Shown: positions 22,511-32,502 of the stretch, piece after piece
How positions within the stretch are numbered: position 1 is the first letter of the stretch
Layout of the letters: every line of letters begins with the position of its first letter
Assembly: GCF_004359215.1 (NCBI RefSeq)
Contig: NW_027152055.1
Location: 117,526-181,525, forward strand
DNA from: Bremia lactucae
Lineage: Eukaryota; Oomycota; Peronosporomycetes; Peronosporales; Peronosporaceae
Length of the DNA stretch: 64,000 nt
Direction of reading: 5' to 3'
Notes under the pieces: model-generated
The model's database searches: none
Seen by the model: only the letters and a program-made list of their open reading frames with translations
What the model was told of the DNA's origin: nothing
Made by a program: the position numbers and the translations under genes

Positions 22511-22969
22511 TGTAATGGGGCACACATCGGTTGGAGAACCGTTGTTGTGTTTATTTACTTTATGGGTAAATATCCTTTTATCCGATTCTAAAATAGTTAA
22601 TCACTTAAATCCCATACATTATGGGTAACAAATGTGGTCACCGCCAGATATAATAATTGGCGGCCGAAATCTATTTTTGAATTAGCTAGGGTAAGATTTT
22701 AGATTAAATAATAAAAAAATAGTGCAGTTCCCCTTTTGATCTTAAAGCGTCAAGTGCCTGCAAGAGATAGAAGCCTTCCTAAGGTATATACTCTTGGGCA
22801 CTAGTTGCCACTTGATTCTACGAACCCCCGAATCCCTTGAACTAGGAATCATTAAGCTTTAGTAGCTTGTACGACTCACTGAGTTGTTAAACCCATTAGA
22901 TCTATAGAACTAAGAGACTCTCTAAGTCTATAAGTCTGCCGAGTTCAGGAGCGAGGCAGCTCCGCTACA
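22511..22969 (+). repeat. 5' LTR of gypsy A copy 3
   Basis: TGTAATGGGGCACAC at the start and AGCTCCGCTACA at the end. A damaged primer site (TGTAAGCACTCGTAGTC, about 22972-22989) follows and gag comes next, so it is a 5' LTR. There is no polypurine tract in front of it. Confidence 0.85.
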
Positions 22970-23027
22970 CCTGTAAGCACTCGTAGTCTATCAACGCCTG
23001 AGTATTACAAGACTAATTTCTCACTGA

Positions 23028-24350
23028 AATGGAAGAGATTCCAAACTTTCAAAGGCGCAACGCGTTGCGTATGACAAGCTCAAATTTGGGCTTGAACATG
23101 CGGAGTTCATTATCTCCCAGGGACCAGAGGTCCTGCATTCAAGGATTGGAGCCTTCATGCGATATGAGACCTCCCTGATCGTCCAGGTACAAGATCACTT
23201 AGCGGCATCTATACCAACCCTGTACATCTCTGTACCTGATTAAGACCCGAAGGCTCGCCTTCTAGCTTCCAATGTGAAGTAACTTGAGTGAAAAAAGCGA
23301 GAAGTCTCCCTTTTTGAATTAAGCAGATGGAGATGTCGATTTGTTCCGCCTTGTTCTTAACAGAACGACAAAAGGAGGCTATGGCCATTTCCAAACTCGG
23401 AGGTAGAGCGATGGAAAGGCACTATCGTGCAGTTTGTCCATAAACGACGCTTATCCTTCATAGGATTCGCTGAAACAGCAAATGACCAGCATGATTGCAC
23501 CGCCTGATCAGGCTTTTCGCATGCGAGCACGGCTCCTAGCGACTCGACAGGCCTAGGGGACTTGCCCAGGAGTTGAGAACTCTCATTGCATCTATGCATC
23601 AAGACCCGGTGCAAGAAGTAATTGTTGTAACAATCTTTATGGGGGTCTCAGTGAGAACGTTGCCTGGACGGAATTATTCCGATCTCATCCTGCTACTGTC
23701 GAAGAGGCAGTAGCTATAGCGCTGCGCGCTGAGTTCGAGCTGAAGTCTGCTCGCGCTAGCATGCCTGTTTACCGAAGAAGCTCTTCGAGCACATGAATAG
23801 CGTATAATAGACCGGAACTCATGGATCTAATCCTCGTTAAGGAAGAAGAGGAGGCTTTTTAAGCTATAGAATAGCATAAGAACATCCGTAGATGTTATGT
23901 GTGTGGAAGCACGATAAATTTAAGTCCGGCGTGTCCCCTACGAAATGCGCGAAAAGCTCGAAAGAGCACCAAATTGACCTATACCAGAAATCTGGTACGG
24001 TGCGGGAAAAGATCGATACCCAGTAGATGCAAGGGCGGCCTACTGGAGAGACCTGGCTCTGTTGAACCTCTAGGAGGTGAGAGTAAATAGGACCTAGTCC
24101 TAATTAGCTGGTGCGCAATGGCACGGGGCATAAGTACAAGCATGGCTTGTCAGCCGCTCAAGCGACTGTGAAGGGCTTTAAAAGCCATGGTCAATTTTAA
24201 TTGACTTAGGAGCGTCTTGCAATTATGCTCGACGTATTTCCTTTGGAGGAAATCAACAATACGGCGAGGCGCTTAAAGCGCATAAAAGTGATACAATCAC
24301 TGTTCGCTTAGAGGCTGGGACTCGTATCACTGTTCCTTAAGTAGGTTGCG
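23028..24350 (+). pseudogene. Gypsy A copy 3: gag and start of protease
   Basis: Gag begins at about 23028 (MEEIPNFQRRNALR) and is broken by frameshifts. The end of the gag domain (MHQDPVQEVIVVTIF) is at about 23597, and a zinc knuckle with a lost His (CYVCGSTINLSPAC) at about 23895-23940. The protease block follows at about 24190-24235 (GASCNYARR). At 24351 an LTR-B starts and the rest of this copy is missing. Confidence 0.8.
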
Positions 24351-24724
24351 TGCAACGGGGTATCCCGCTACATAAACATTATTTCCTATTTGAGGAATAA
24401 TTAATATTGTTTCCTATGAGAGAAAATAAATAGAAAAGTACAAATTAATTATTTCTTTTAATTTTAACTTAATAGTACCAATATTACCAAATTTGGTACA
24501 TCAGTTCTACTGATTGGTTGGTTTAAGTTTGAATCAACCCCGCCAAACAAGATTGTGCGGTGTGCGAGTAGGCGCCATACATAGTTAGCTAAAAACATTA
24601 TAAGTAGTAGATAGAACATCGTTACGTATTATATCATTTTAATTTTACTTTTTCTCTGATCTATAGCCTTAATATTTATCTTGAGTAGCTAAGACTTCTT
24701 AGCTATTTAGAACCTTCCTCTGCA
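24351..24724 (+). repeat. LTR-B, plus strand
   Basis: It starts TGCAACGGGG (TGTAACGGGG in other copies) and ends CCTTCCTCTGCA. The first 22 bases form the family's imperfect terminal palindrome. The GGCGCCATACATAGTTAG block is shared with 51566-51986. The 24725-24904 stretch after it holds leader-like sequence with two imperfect copies of an ACTTGTACTGAAGC-type motif and no gene. Confidence 0.75.
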
Positions 24725-24904
24725 CGTCGTGTACGTGCAGTAGTCGAGACATCCCATAGGTGAAAAGGCATGACAAAGGAATAAAAGCCCACGTTTACTG
24801 TAACGGGGCACTGTCGACCTGTACCCGCTTCAGTACAAGTCCACTTCGCACTGCTTCAGTGCAAGTGGTGCCACACGTCATTAGTACGTGCAGAAAAATA
24901 TTCT

Positions 24905-25128
24905 TTTTAAAACGCTTGCTCTAAAGAGGGTTAATTTAAAACTGTATCTAATATAATAAAGCTCTTCTGTTTTTATCTTTTTGATACTAACTTAATTATA
25001 AACTAATATAAATATGTAATAAAGTCTTACCTGTCTTTCTCTTTGCGCGCGTCCAGCGCTGAATGGACCGCGGAGAAAGTAGATACAATGGTCTATATCA
25101 ACCAAAAATAAGCTTTTAGAATATTACC
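24905..25128 (-). repeat. 3' LTR of the family B element, partial
   Basis: Aligns in the same orientation with 27938-28200 (GACAGGTAAGACTTTA, the CGCGTCCAGCGCTG block and TTAACCCT blocks). The first part and exact 3' end are missing. Confidence 0.65.
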
Positions 25129-25640
25129 ACCGGTGGCATTACTAACCATTCCCAGAGCATCCCACTGGGAGTGCTCACTGCTGTGTACGGGATGTCCCCG
25201 TTCACGCATAAGGATATGATAAAATCCATCTTTCGGATCCATAGATAAAAAGCTGGTACTCTTAGACATACCATCTACTATTATGTATTTTCTAGGTATC
25301 CGCGTTTGAGCGGGTACCGTTGCAGCATTCAGTTTGTTGAATGCGTGGACTACCCGCCAACCTCCTGTGGCCTTCGCACACAGAAGGTCGGAGAGCTATA
25401 TGGGGAGGTTTACTCCCTTACATGGCCCGATTTTACTCGATCGATATAGAAATTATCGATCGCAAGTACTTGTTCACGAGGCAGTTTCCACTGCTTCATG
25501 ACACAGTAGTTCAAGCCGGATTTGAGCTCGATCTCATTTCGAGTGTCCCGACTGTGATAGCGCCATCACAGTCGGAAGACGTTGAGGGAAGAAGTCTTGA
25601 CGTATTTAACGAGAAATCTCCTCAAACTGTACTGCTAAAG
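25129..25640 (-). pseudogene. Gypsy B reverse transcriptase, N-terminal half
   Basis: Minus-strand reading in shifting frames gives GGWRVVHAFNKLNAATVPAQ, a SMDPKDGFYHILMRE block and then the broken PSGMLWEW block. That is the fingers and start of the palm; the catalytic YxDD is absent. Confidence 0.7.
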
Positions 25641-25749
25641 TGACTAGACTTAAGCATTCCGAGAGATAAATCTGTGAAAAAAGGTCCTAGGTAGATACCG
25701 AGACCAAAAAATGTCTTGGTTAATTACAAATCAAGAGTAGGCGCTTACA

Positions 25750-26095
25750 CTCTTGATTTGTATGCGCCTCCGAAATTAACTTCGGAGATAACTCAATTAC
25801 CAACCCTATAATCTTAACGGTTCTTGAGAGATCTGCGTAGTTGCAGAATCAAGCAGATATGCGTTCTCGTCACAGAGGACGATTACGTAATCGATATTCG
25901 GTCAGCGAAAAAATTTCCAGGGAACGAACGGGTTCTCAGCAGCTCATCGTTTGACGAATGTGTCCTCGATGTGAAGACTTGAATATACTACTCAGTCCTG
26001 GGAGTCACGTAAGACAAACCCTTGATACAAAGATTTGATTGAATTCAGGGATGTATTCCCTAAAGTAATTCCATGCGAGTTCCCGAAGAATATAG
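25750..26095 (+). pseudogene. Gypsy B protease-RT linker fragment, plus strand
   Basis: The plus strand reads the linker preceding RT (IEFRDVFPKVIPCEFPK), as at 11700-12000. Its neighbours on both sides are minus-strand parts of a family B element. A flipped segment and a separate insertion are both possible. Confidence 0.55.
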
Positions 26096-26299
26096 ACCTC
26101 TGCGGGCGACTCTCTGCTCGACCTGAGATCATCGTGTTGTCCCTTTCGGACAACCGGTATCTTCATTGGATGTCGCCCGCAAGGCGAACATTCATGTCCC
26201 AATCCACTCGACTTATTCGAGTGGTGGACCTTCGGCGCTGCCTGTGCAATCGCACTGCCGCCGGCAGCTGACTCCACAGTGTGATTAATAATCACACTG

Positions 26300-26800
26300 T
26301 GATCTTGTGCAGTTGTACTAACGACCGTACTATAAGTGAGACCATCGCACTAACTCTTAGTGCATCCAGACGCTTGTGGACGCTCCATAACATTCTCATC
26401 AGATGGCCATCTGATGAACAAGTGGCAGGCATCTTTACGGATCGATGCTTCCAGCTAATTATTGGCTCATATTCTCTGAGCCAAGGTAAACCTAGGATGA
26501 CATCAAATTTTTCATCCGAATTAAGTACGATAAAGTATCACCGTACTGTTAATATTTTAACGTGTAGTGAAATCTCACTACGCGTTTCATCACTGTCATT
26601 GATGCGCCTGTCGCTAGACGCCGTTGGAGGGATCTCGCGCTCAACATATTTGAGCCTACGACCCTCTAGCGTCTGGCGATGAATAAATTTATTCGACGCT
26701 TCACAGTCCACTAGGGCTCCAAATGACAAATCATTTATCACTTTTAATCTCAAGGTGATGAGGTATCCCTCATCACCAGGTGCAAAGACACATAGGACTG
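26300..26800 (-). pseudogene. Gypsy B aspartic protease
   Basis: The frame at 26538-26753 shows the protease site as ALVDCEASNKFIHRQ (usually DCGAS, so Gly has become Glu). A second frame has the family-typical FDVILGLPWL and YEPIISW blocks near 26410-26510. Confidence 0.75.
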
Positions 26801-27900
26801 TGTGTCTAAAGCAACTTTAGTCAATAGATTTGCAATTCTCTTGTGGTTGCTGGATCAGTAGGGCGTTGCGCCCATACTGACCCCAACCGTTTTGTGGCGG
26901 TCCGCCTCGCTGTTGCGGTTTCGCAACAACGTCGAGCCCGAGACCGTTGCCCTTTTTGGCATTCGGTCCATAAGTATATTCAGTACTCCTCGCTACTTGG
27001 TGTGGGACACTACACTCATGAGCGTAGCGACCTAATGTTTGCTAGCGGTTGCATCTCTGCAATCGCTTATCGTTCGACAAGCGAGGTCTCTCGCTTTCGA
27101 CGTAAAAAAGGTTCATAGGTTCTGGTCCTCCAAGCTCTTGTCGTCTCCGTCGACGATACGCTGACGAACTAGCTTAAGCCTGTCTCCAACTAAAGTCCTC
27201 TTGTTCCGCAACGGTAATTGCTTCTTCAAGCGAATCCAGTTCCAAGCGGAACAGATGGACTTTAGGGGACTATCCGTATGACCTTGCAGGAACACCGTAA
27301 TAAACGTGTGTTCGTGAACTGGATTGTTCGTGATATAACTCGCTAAGAGTCGTATATGCTGAGCATAATCGTTCACATCACGCTTGCCTTGCTTGAGTTT
27401 TAGACGCTCTGATCAAGCTCTAAAGTCAGCCGTAGGCGGTTCAAACGTCTGTTTGAGCCGGGCTTTAAGAGCCTCTAGCGAGCCAAATACATATGAGTCG
27501 CGCAGCTTGAGGTCTAGTGCCCAAGTTTTAGCACGACCTGCCAAATTTATTGAGCAAATGCGACTTGCATTTGCTCGTCGACGATGTGTCGTGCCGTTAT
27601 GGCATCGTCCAACTCGACAAACCATCTCAAGAGGGAGTCTTCTTCGAATTCCCTATACTTAAAGATGTCAATCTTTAAGGTTTCGGGACGACGCGTGTGC
27701 GCCATCCCAGGTACAGGGGTCTGTACCTGTTTTAAACTCAACAGTTCTGCCTGTTGAGAGCCTTGCTGAACAAGCAAGGCTATTTCTCCTTCGCCTCGTC
27801 AAGTTCATTTTGTATAAACTTGGCGATGGCTGAATGGACGGCTTCTCGTTCACCGGAAAGCATGGCCACGATGGCATCATTCCCTACGGGCGAAATCATT
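26800..27900 (-). pseudogene. Gypsy B gag
   Basis: From the right: an N-terminal part, the capsid-like gag region (27547-27777 and 27413-27625, with KYREFEEDSLLRWFVELDDA and GRAKTWALDLKLRD), the gag end (27113-27376) and a damaged CCHC knuckle (LGRYAHECSVP, about 27000). It matches the gag at 52500-53301. Frameshifts separate the parts. Confidence 0.78.
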
Positions 27901-27937
27901 CGTTCGATCGCACTCCTTTCTATGTCACTCAGAAAAG

Positions 27938-28279
27938 TGTATCAGAGGAAGACACCATTAAAACACTTGCTTTAATAAGGGTTAAAAGTAAACTGTATTT
28001 AATATGAGAAAGCTCCTTTGTTTCTAACAATTTTCTACTAACTTAAATGTATACGAATACAAAACATGAATTAAAGTCTTATCTGTCTCTTTTTTTGCAC
28101 GCGTCCAGTGCTGACTGGGCAGCAGAACAAGAAGATATAAAGGCCTACATCTTCTAATAAATAAGGTTTTCGAATGTTACAATGTAAAGTAATATTCTAG
28201 AATATTATCTACCTTTTAGATAATATATTTATTAACAACCTTTAAGTGTTAATATATTGTAACGATACACCCCGTTACA
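27938..28279 (-). repeat. 5' LTR of the family B element
   Basis: Reads TGTAACGGGGTGTATCGTTA from 28279 and ends CTTCCTCTGATACA at 27938. It lies inside an older reading frame that runs down to 28280. Confidence 0.78.
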
Positions 28280-28580
28280 GGTGGAGCAGTAATTCAGGAC
28301 ATTTCACAACGAGAAACCCTTTTATAGCCTCGAACGCTAGACGTTTAAGCCAATCACTATTGTCAGCCGACTTTTCTTCGGTAGTAGAGGTCAACAGCTC
28401 GTGTTCTGACGGCCTTGGGATCTCGACGCAACTCATCGGGGATGAGCAGGGCGGTGGCTTCGATTCAAAGGAAACAGCCGACTTCAAACATGTCAGCACG
28501 TGATAGCCTATCAGCACGACGAGGTAGAAGAGCAGCAACGGACGCTCCGGCTTGAGATATATGCCGTGTGACTTTTTCAT
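28275..28580 (-). pseudogene. Candidate secreted protein, C-terminus cut by an LTR
   Basis: The frame starts at 28580 with MKKSHGIYLKPERP followed by a hydrophobic stretch (LLLFYLVVLIGYHVLTCL), which looks like a signal peptide or signal anchor. Then come a Pro/Ser/Cys-rich part, the acidic STTEEKSADN and an amphipathic end (WLKRLAFEAIKGFL). Short secreted proteins with an EER-like acidic patch are typical of oomycete effectors, but no RxLR is present. After residue 100 the frame enters the LTR, and the stop codon (28275-28277) is supplied by the LTR's TGTAAC. I do not recognise the protein; it may instead be chance. Confidence 0.35.
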
Positions 28581-28933
28581 GACACAAAATACGGAATTAT
28601 ATTTGCAATGTCAAAATGGATCGCGAGTAAAGTTAAAATCTTACGTGGTACCGCTCCTTGCGTATTCGCGGTCTTCTTTGGGCAGCTGCAGGACTCAGTG
28701 TTGACCTGATCCGAAAGTGGCTCTTTAAATAAAGTGGAAGAATCTCAAAATTTTGTCCTTCTAGGATTGGAGCGATCGCAATTCATCATGAAGCGCACGT
28801 GACACGTCCAACCCTTCTACGCCAAGCTTTGTTCGAGGCTTGCCACCATATCTGCCTTCATGGTGCGTAATAATGAGATTAATCTTAAAATACTATCGAC
28901 AGTACTCGTGACTTGAGGTGTAGGAGGCAATAC

Positions 28934-29429
28934 TGTAGCAGCTACGCACTTTCAAGCACAGTGAGGAAGCGGGTTGTCCGTCTTCTCTCACGTGCAGTGG
29001 TTTTGTTGGTGCGCGGTTAGTTGGTGAGCAACTAAGCGACCCCACCCAACGAACTAAGAACCTTATGCCAGGTGTCGTCACGGAAGCGGTAATCCGGCTT
29101 CACGTGTGCACTTGTAACTAGGAAGTAGATTTGAGACTGATTCATATTTCATCGAATTAAATATTAAACCTTTCAAATCAAAAGATGCCACATATGTAGC
29201 TGTGCACCGCCACATGCGAGCATATAACTCTGATTACCTCGGATTACGGATGACGCTAGCCGTAATCCCTTCCAAAAGGAATGCACCTAAGTGCTTCACA
29301 TACAGAAAGGAGGATCCCAATTTTCACCACACCGAAAGTGCAGTAGTTCCAAGTAGTTTACCATTACGCTAAAGCACACTTGTGTACTAAATGGGTTTAT
29401 TAATTGTAGGACAACTTTAGCCCGTTACA
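28934..29429 (+). repeat. LTR-E, possibly solo, copy 1
   Basis: Starts TGTAGCAGCTACGC and ends TAGCCCGTTACA. It aligns over about 500 bp with 49075-49585, sharing CACAGTGAGGAAGCGG, CTTCTCTCACGTGCAGTG and TACCTCGGATTACGGATGAC. No coding part of an element adjoins it. Orientation is nominal. Confidence 0.6.
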
Positions 29430-31920
29430 CCACCCCGCTCTTTAAGAACGAATTTCTCATTTTGTAAAACAGTCATCCGTAGGAACGTGAGACAGCGAGA
29501 TGCTTTACGCGCCGCTTTTAGTCTTCTCAACCACGCCGGAGCTGTACAGTTATGCGGGGTGCCGCTGAGAGATCTTCCGGCACCCGTTGAAGAAGTCCAA
29601 TCAACGTGTATTTGTCTTCGCTGCATGACACTTCCTCCTTGCACTCATCTTTTTGCATGTATCTTCCTCCTTGAAGATCGTTAAGTTCTTGTTTTTATTT
29701 TTTGTCAGCCATGACCTCCAGCTTCTTTTGCTCCCTTTTCTTCTCGCTAATACTATGTGATCTTGTTTAGTGGTATGAACACCACTTCATGTTCTCCTCA
29801 GTCTTTGGTACGTTCTTGTCCCGATCTTGTAGGAGCAAGTGTTGTTGCTCGGATAACCTTCCTTAGGGTTATTCTTCTTCTCGTTACACGCGTGTTCCTT
29901 GTCGGTCCTAGCATGAAATCCGCGTCCTTTGTGTTGAGCTCATCTTTGTCAGTCGTTCTTGCTTTTCAAGTCGGGAGAAGTAAAGCACCATCTCATTACA
30001 CGTTTCGAGAGTAACACTAGCCGCCGCCAGCTTGTCTTGCCATGACATCGCCATCCCTCGCTTGAAGTATCGCGCATTTGTTTGTCTGGGATAACTTTGA
30101 CATTCTGGGGCAGCACAGCGAAAAGTCGAAGATTTTCACGTAGACGTTGGGAGCACTTTATATACGAGTCATCAAATGAGGTTGCATTCACAAAGATCCC
30201 TAAATGAGAAAAGCAAACAATTTTGAGACCAGTAGTTATCGCGAAATGACTGACGAGGACGGCGAGCTTCATAATGTAATACTCTTTGCAGCCGAAGCTC
30301 TTTTTCCTCATCATCCGATGGAGTGTGACTTTCATAGTCCGCCATTCCCTGGAGATGCCATTCTCCTCATTAGTGCGAGCATTATTGTTCTCACTAATAA
30401 GGAGAATGGCATCTTCAAACTTTCGCATGCTTTCACCCCGTCGCTTCGTCATATGTTCGCAGAGGAGCTATCGGCTCCAGAGGTCTTAATAGAAGGCCTT
30501 CGAGGAGATGGTAAAAAAGAGAGTGGAATTTATATATTTACGTCAAGGCAAGAGTTCATCTGCTACCATCAACCAGCCAACGGTTAGGTCAGACATCTAC
30601 GTTAAATGTCAGGAAACATCCGACTGACATGTCACGAGGACTGAAGATTCACATTGTTAGCTCTTTGAAAGAATGACTTGCGATGCGTCCCTCAGCTGAT
30701 GCCTTGAGCTTGAAATTTTTGAACGAGCAGCAGCAAAAGCTCATTGCGTGAGAAACGAAAAGCATTAGAAACGTGAAATGTCGCGCAGATGAATTGATAT
30801 AGTTCGCAAGTGTGTCGCCCTCGATGCCATACGTCGAAATACTAATATTGAGCGATGTATCACGCCTACTCTGAGAGCATCTACTCAGTCCTGACAAGCA
30901 ATGTTGAAAGCCGCTGCTCGATTACCGGCGGCAAGGCAGCACCGCCCACTGACAACATTGAAGAAGCTCAAGCCACTTCCTAGTTTTTCAGCGCCGGGGT
31001 CTGATGGCACTGCACCTTGATCCGGGAGCCGCTGGGGCTTGCTGAGCAATCTGCTATCGTTATTTAAAAAAAACGCGCGTCCTGGTGGTTAGCGTTCACG
31101 CGACTGATTACATTCTCTCCATGGAGATAACTAATTCAATGTCAAAGCCGCGTAAAATTGACGTCAATGTCTTGCGGCTTCGCCATTCAGTTGAGCCAAT
31201 CGACGTCTGTCATATGGTGAAAAGCCATAGAATCCCGAGAATGCAGCTGAATTTTCTCTCAGGACAAACACTGTGATGATCACCTCGCTCACAAACTTGT
31301 AAAGCGAAAGCGCAAATGCGACCAAGCGACGCAAAAGTAATCTTGGCTCGCCAACTGCATGTTTAGAATAATCTGAAAGTCACCTTCATCTTCAGCGCTC
31401 CAGCGTTGCGGGGTTCCTCGCAGAGATTGTTCCTTGTTAAAAAGGTAACGTTAATTGTCACCGCTTACATACGATATATTAATTATTCGCAGCAGACTCG
31501 CTTTGAACGTGTGGCGTTTTAAGGCCGGCTCAACGGGCGCCATACATAGCTAGGCCTAGGGAGCCCGACAAAAAAATCATCTTTGACGAAGTTCCCTTAT
31601 TGGAACCCGGCATCCCTCAGTACAGTACGAGGAATTTCGGCTACAGGCCCTCTTCCTACCCAACTATCACACTCGTTCGGTGCGGGTTGGCAGGGCAGCC
31701 ATCCATTGAATGGTTGCCCGTCTGTTTATTTGCCTATCTCCGGCATTGTGTCATCGTGCCGCCCTCCGCGGGCATCGATCCACGTACCTCCTGGCCCCAG
31801 TTCCAATGATTAGCCACTTGGCACACTGACGTCGGTAGAGTCCAACATGGAGCTAGCCGTCTGGGTCTATTCAACATAATGTTTGATGTAAATATTCTAT
31901 GGAGGTCTTATGGTGATGAC
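29430..31920. other. Decayed repeat DNA, no gene supported
   Basis: Only scraps are recognisable. Around 30000-30350 the minus strand reads like the gypsy A antisense ORF start (GMADYESHTPSDDEEKE). A fragment at 31525-31545 matches the CGCCATACATAG block of LTR-B. Open frames at 29417-29644, 30649-30897 and 31583-31813 are short, without recognisable domains, and overlap frames on the other strand. Confidence 0.5.
30354..30413. repeat. Hairpin with 25-bp arms
   Basis: Arms at 30354-30378 and 30389-30413 pair at 23 of 25 positions around a 10-base loop. Each arm begins GATGCCATTCTCCT. It lies in the decayed antisense-ORF fragment. Confidence 0.75.
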
Positions 31921-32386
31921 TGAAGCGGAGCTACCTCGCTCCTAAAGTCAGAGGGAGACTTATAGACACAAAGAGTCTCTTAGTATTATCGAACTAATCA
32001 GTTTAACAACTCAGGAAGTCGTACAAGTTACTAAAGCTTAATGATTCCTACTTCAAGGGATTCGGGGGTTCATAGATCCAATTGACAACTAGTGCCAAGA
32101 GTACATACCCTAGGAAGGCTTCTATCTCTTGCAGGCAATTGACGCTTTACTAAAATCAAAAGGGGAACTACACCTTATTTAATTATTTAATCTAAAACCT
32201 TACCCTAGCTAATTCAAAAAAAAAATTCGGCCGCCAAACTTTTATATCTGGGGGTGACCACATTTGTTACCCATAATACATGAGATTTAAGTAATTAACT
32301 ATTTTAGAATAGGATACACGGGTATTTTACCCATATAGTAAATGTAGCATAACAACGGTTCTCCAACCGATGTGTGCCCCACTACA
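31921..32386 (-). repeat. 3' LTR of gypsy A copy 4
   Basis: Reverse complement of the LTR-A family: TGTAGTGGGGCACACATCGG from 32386, ending CTCCGCTTCA at 31921. The polypurine tract (minus strand TGATGGGGGGAGGG, 32387-32400) abuts it, marking it as the 3' LTR. Confidence 0.87.
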
Positions 32387-32502
32387 CCCTCCCCCCATCA
32401 GACGGTTGACACCGAGTGACAACATTCGCTTCATTCCCTCGTTAAGGTTGGAACCTTAACAGCTAACTGTTTGGTTGTGTGTGTTTTTTTTTCCTTTGTC
32501 TC

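Larger units (their letters stand above)
24905..28279 (-). mobile_element. Gypsy family B element, internally deleted
   Basis: 5' LTR (27938-28279), gag (26800-27900), protease (26300-26800), partial RT (25129-25640) and a truncated 3' LTR (24905-25128), all on the minus strand. RNase H and integrase are gone: RT breaks in the middle of its SGMLWEW block and joins LTR sequence near 25128. A plus-strand stretch (25750-26095) lies between protease and RT. Confidence 0.8.

Noticed and set aside
25750..26095. In-place inversion of the family B protease-RT linker
   Set aside because: A second, minus-strand linker-like stretch seems to be present at 25560-25640, so the plus-strand piece may be an independent insertion. 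Listed as a feature only.
31583..31813. Two overlapping plus-strand frames rich in Pro and Ser
   Set aside because: No homology, no signal peptide, and overlapping frames of similar length; likely chance.
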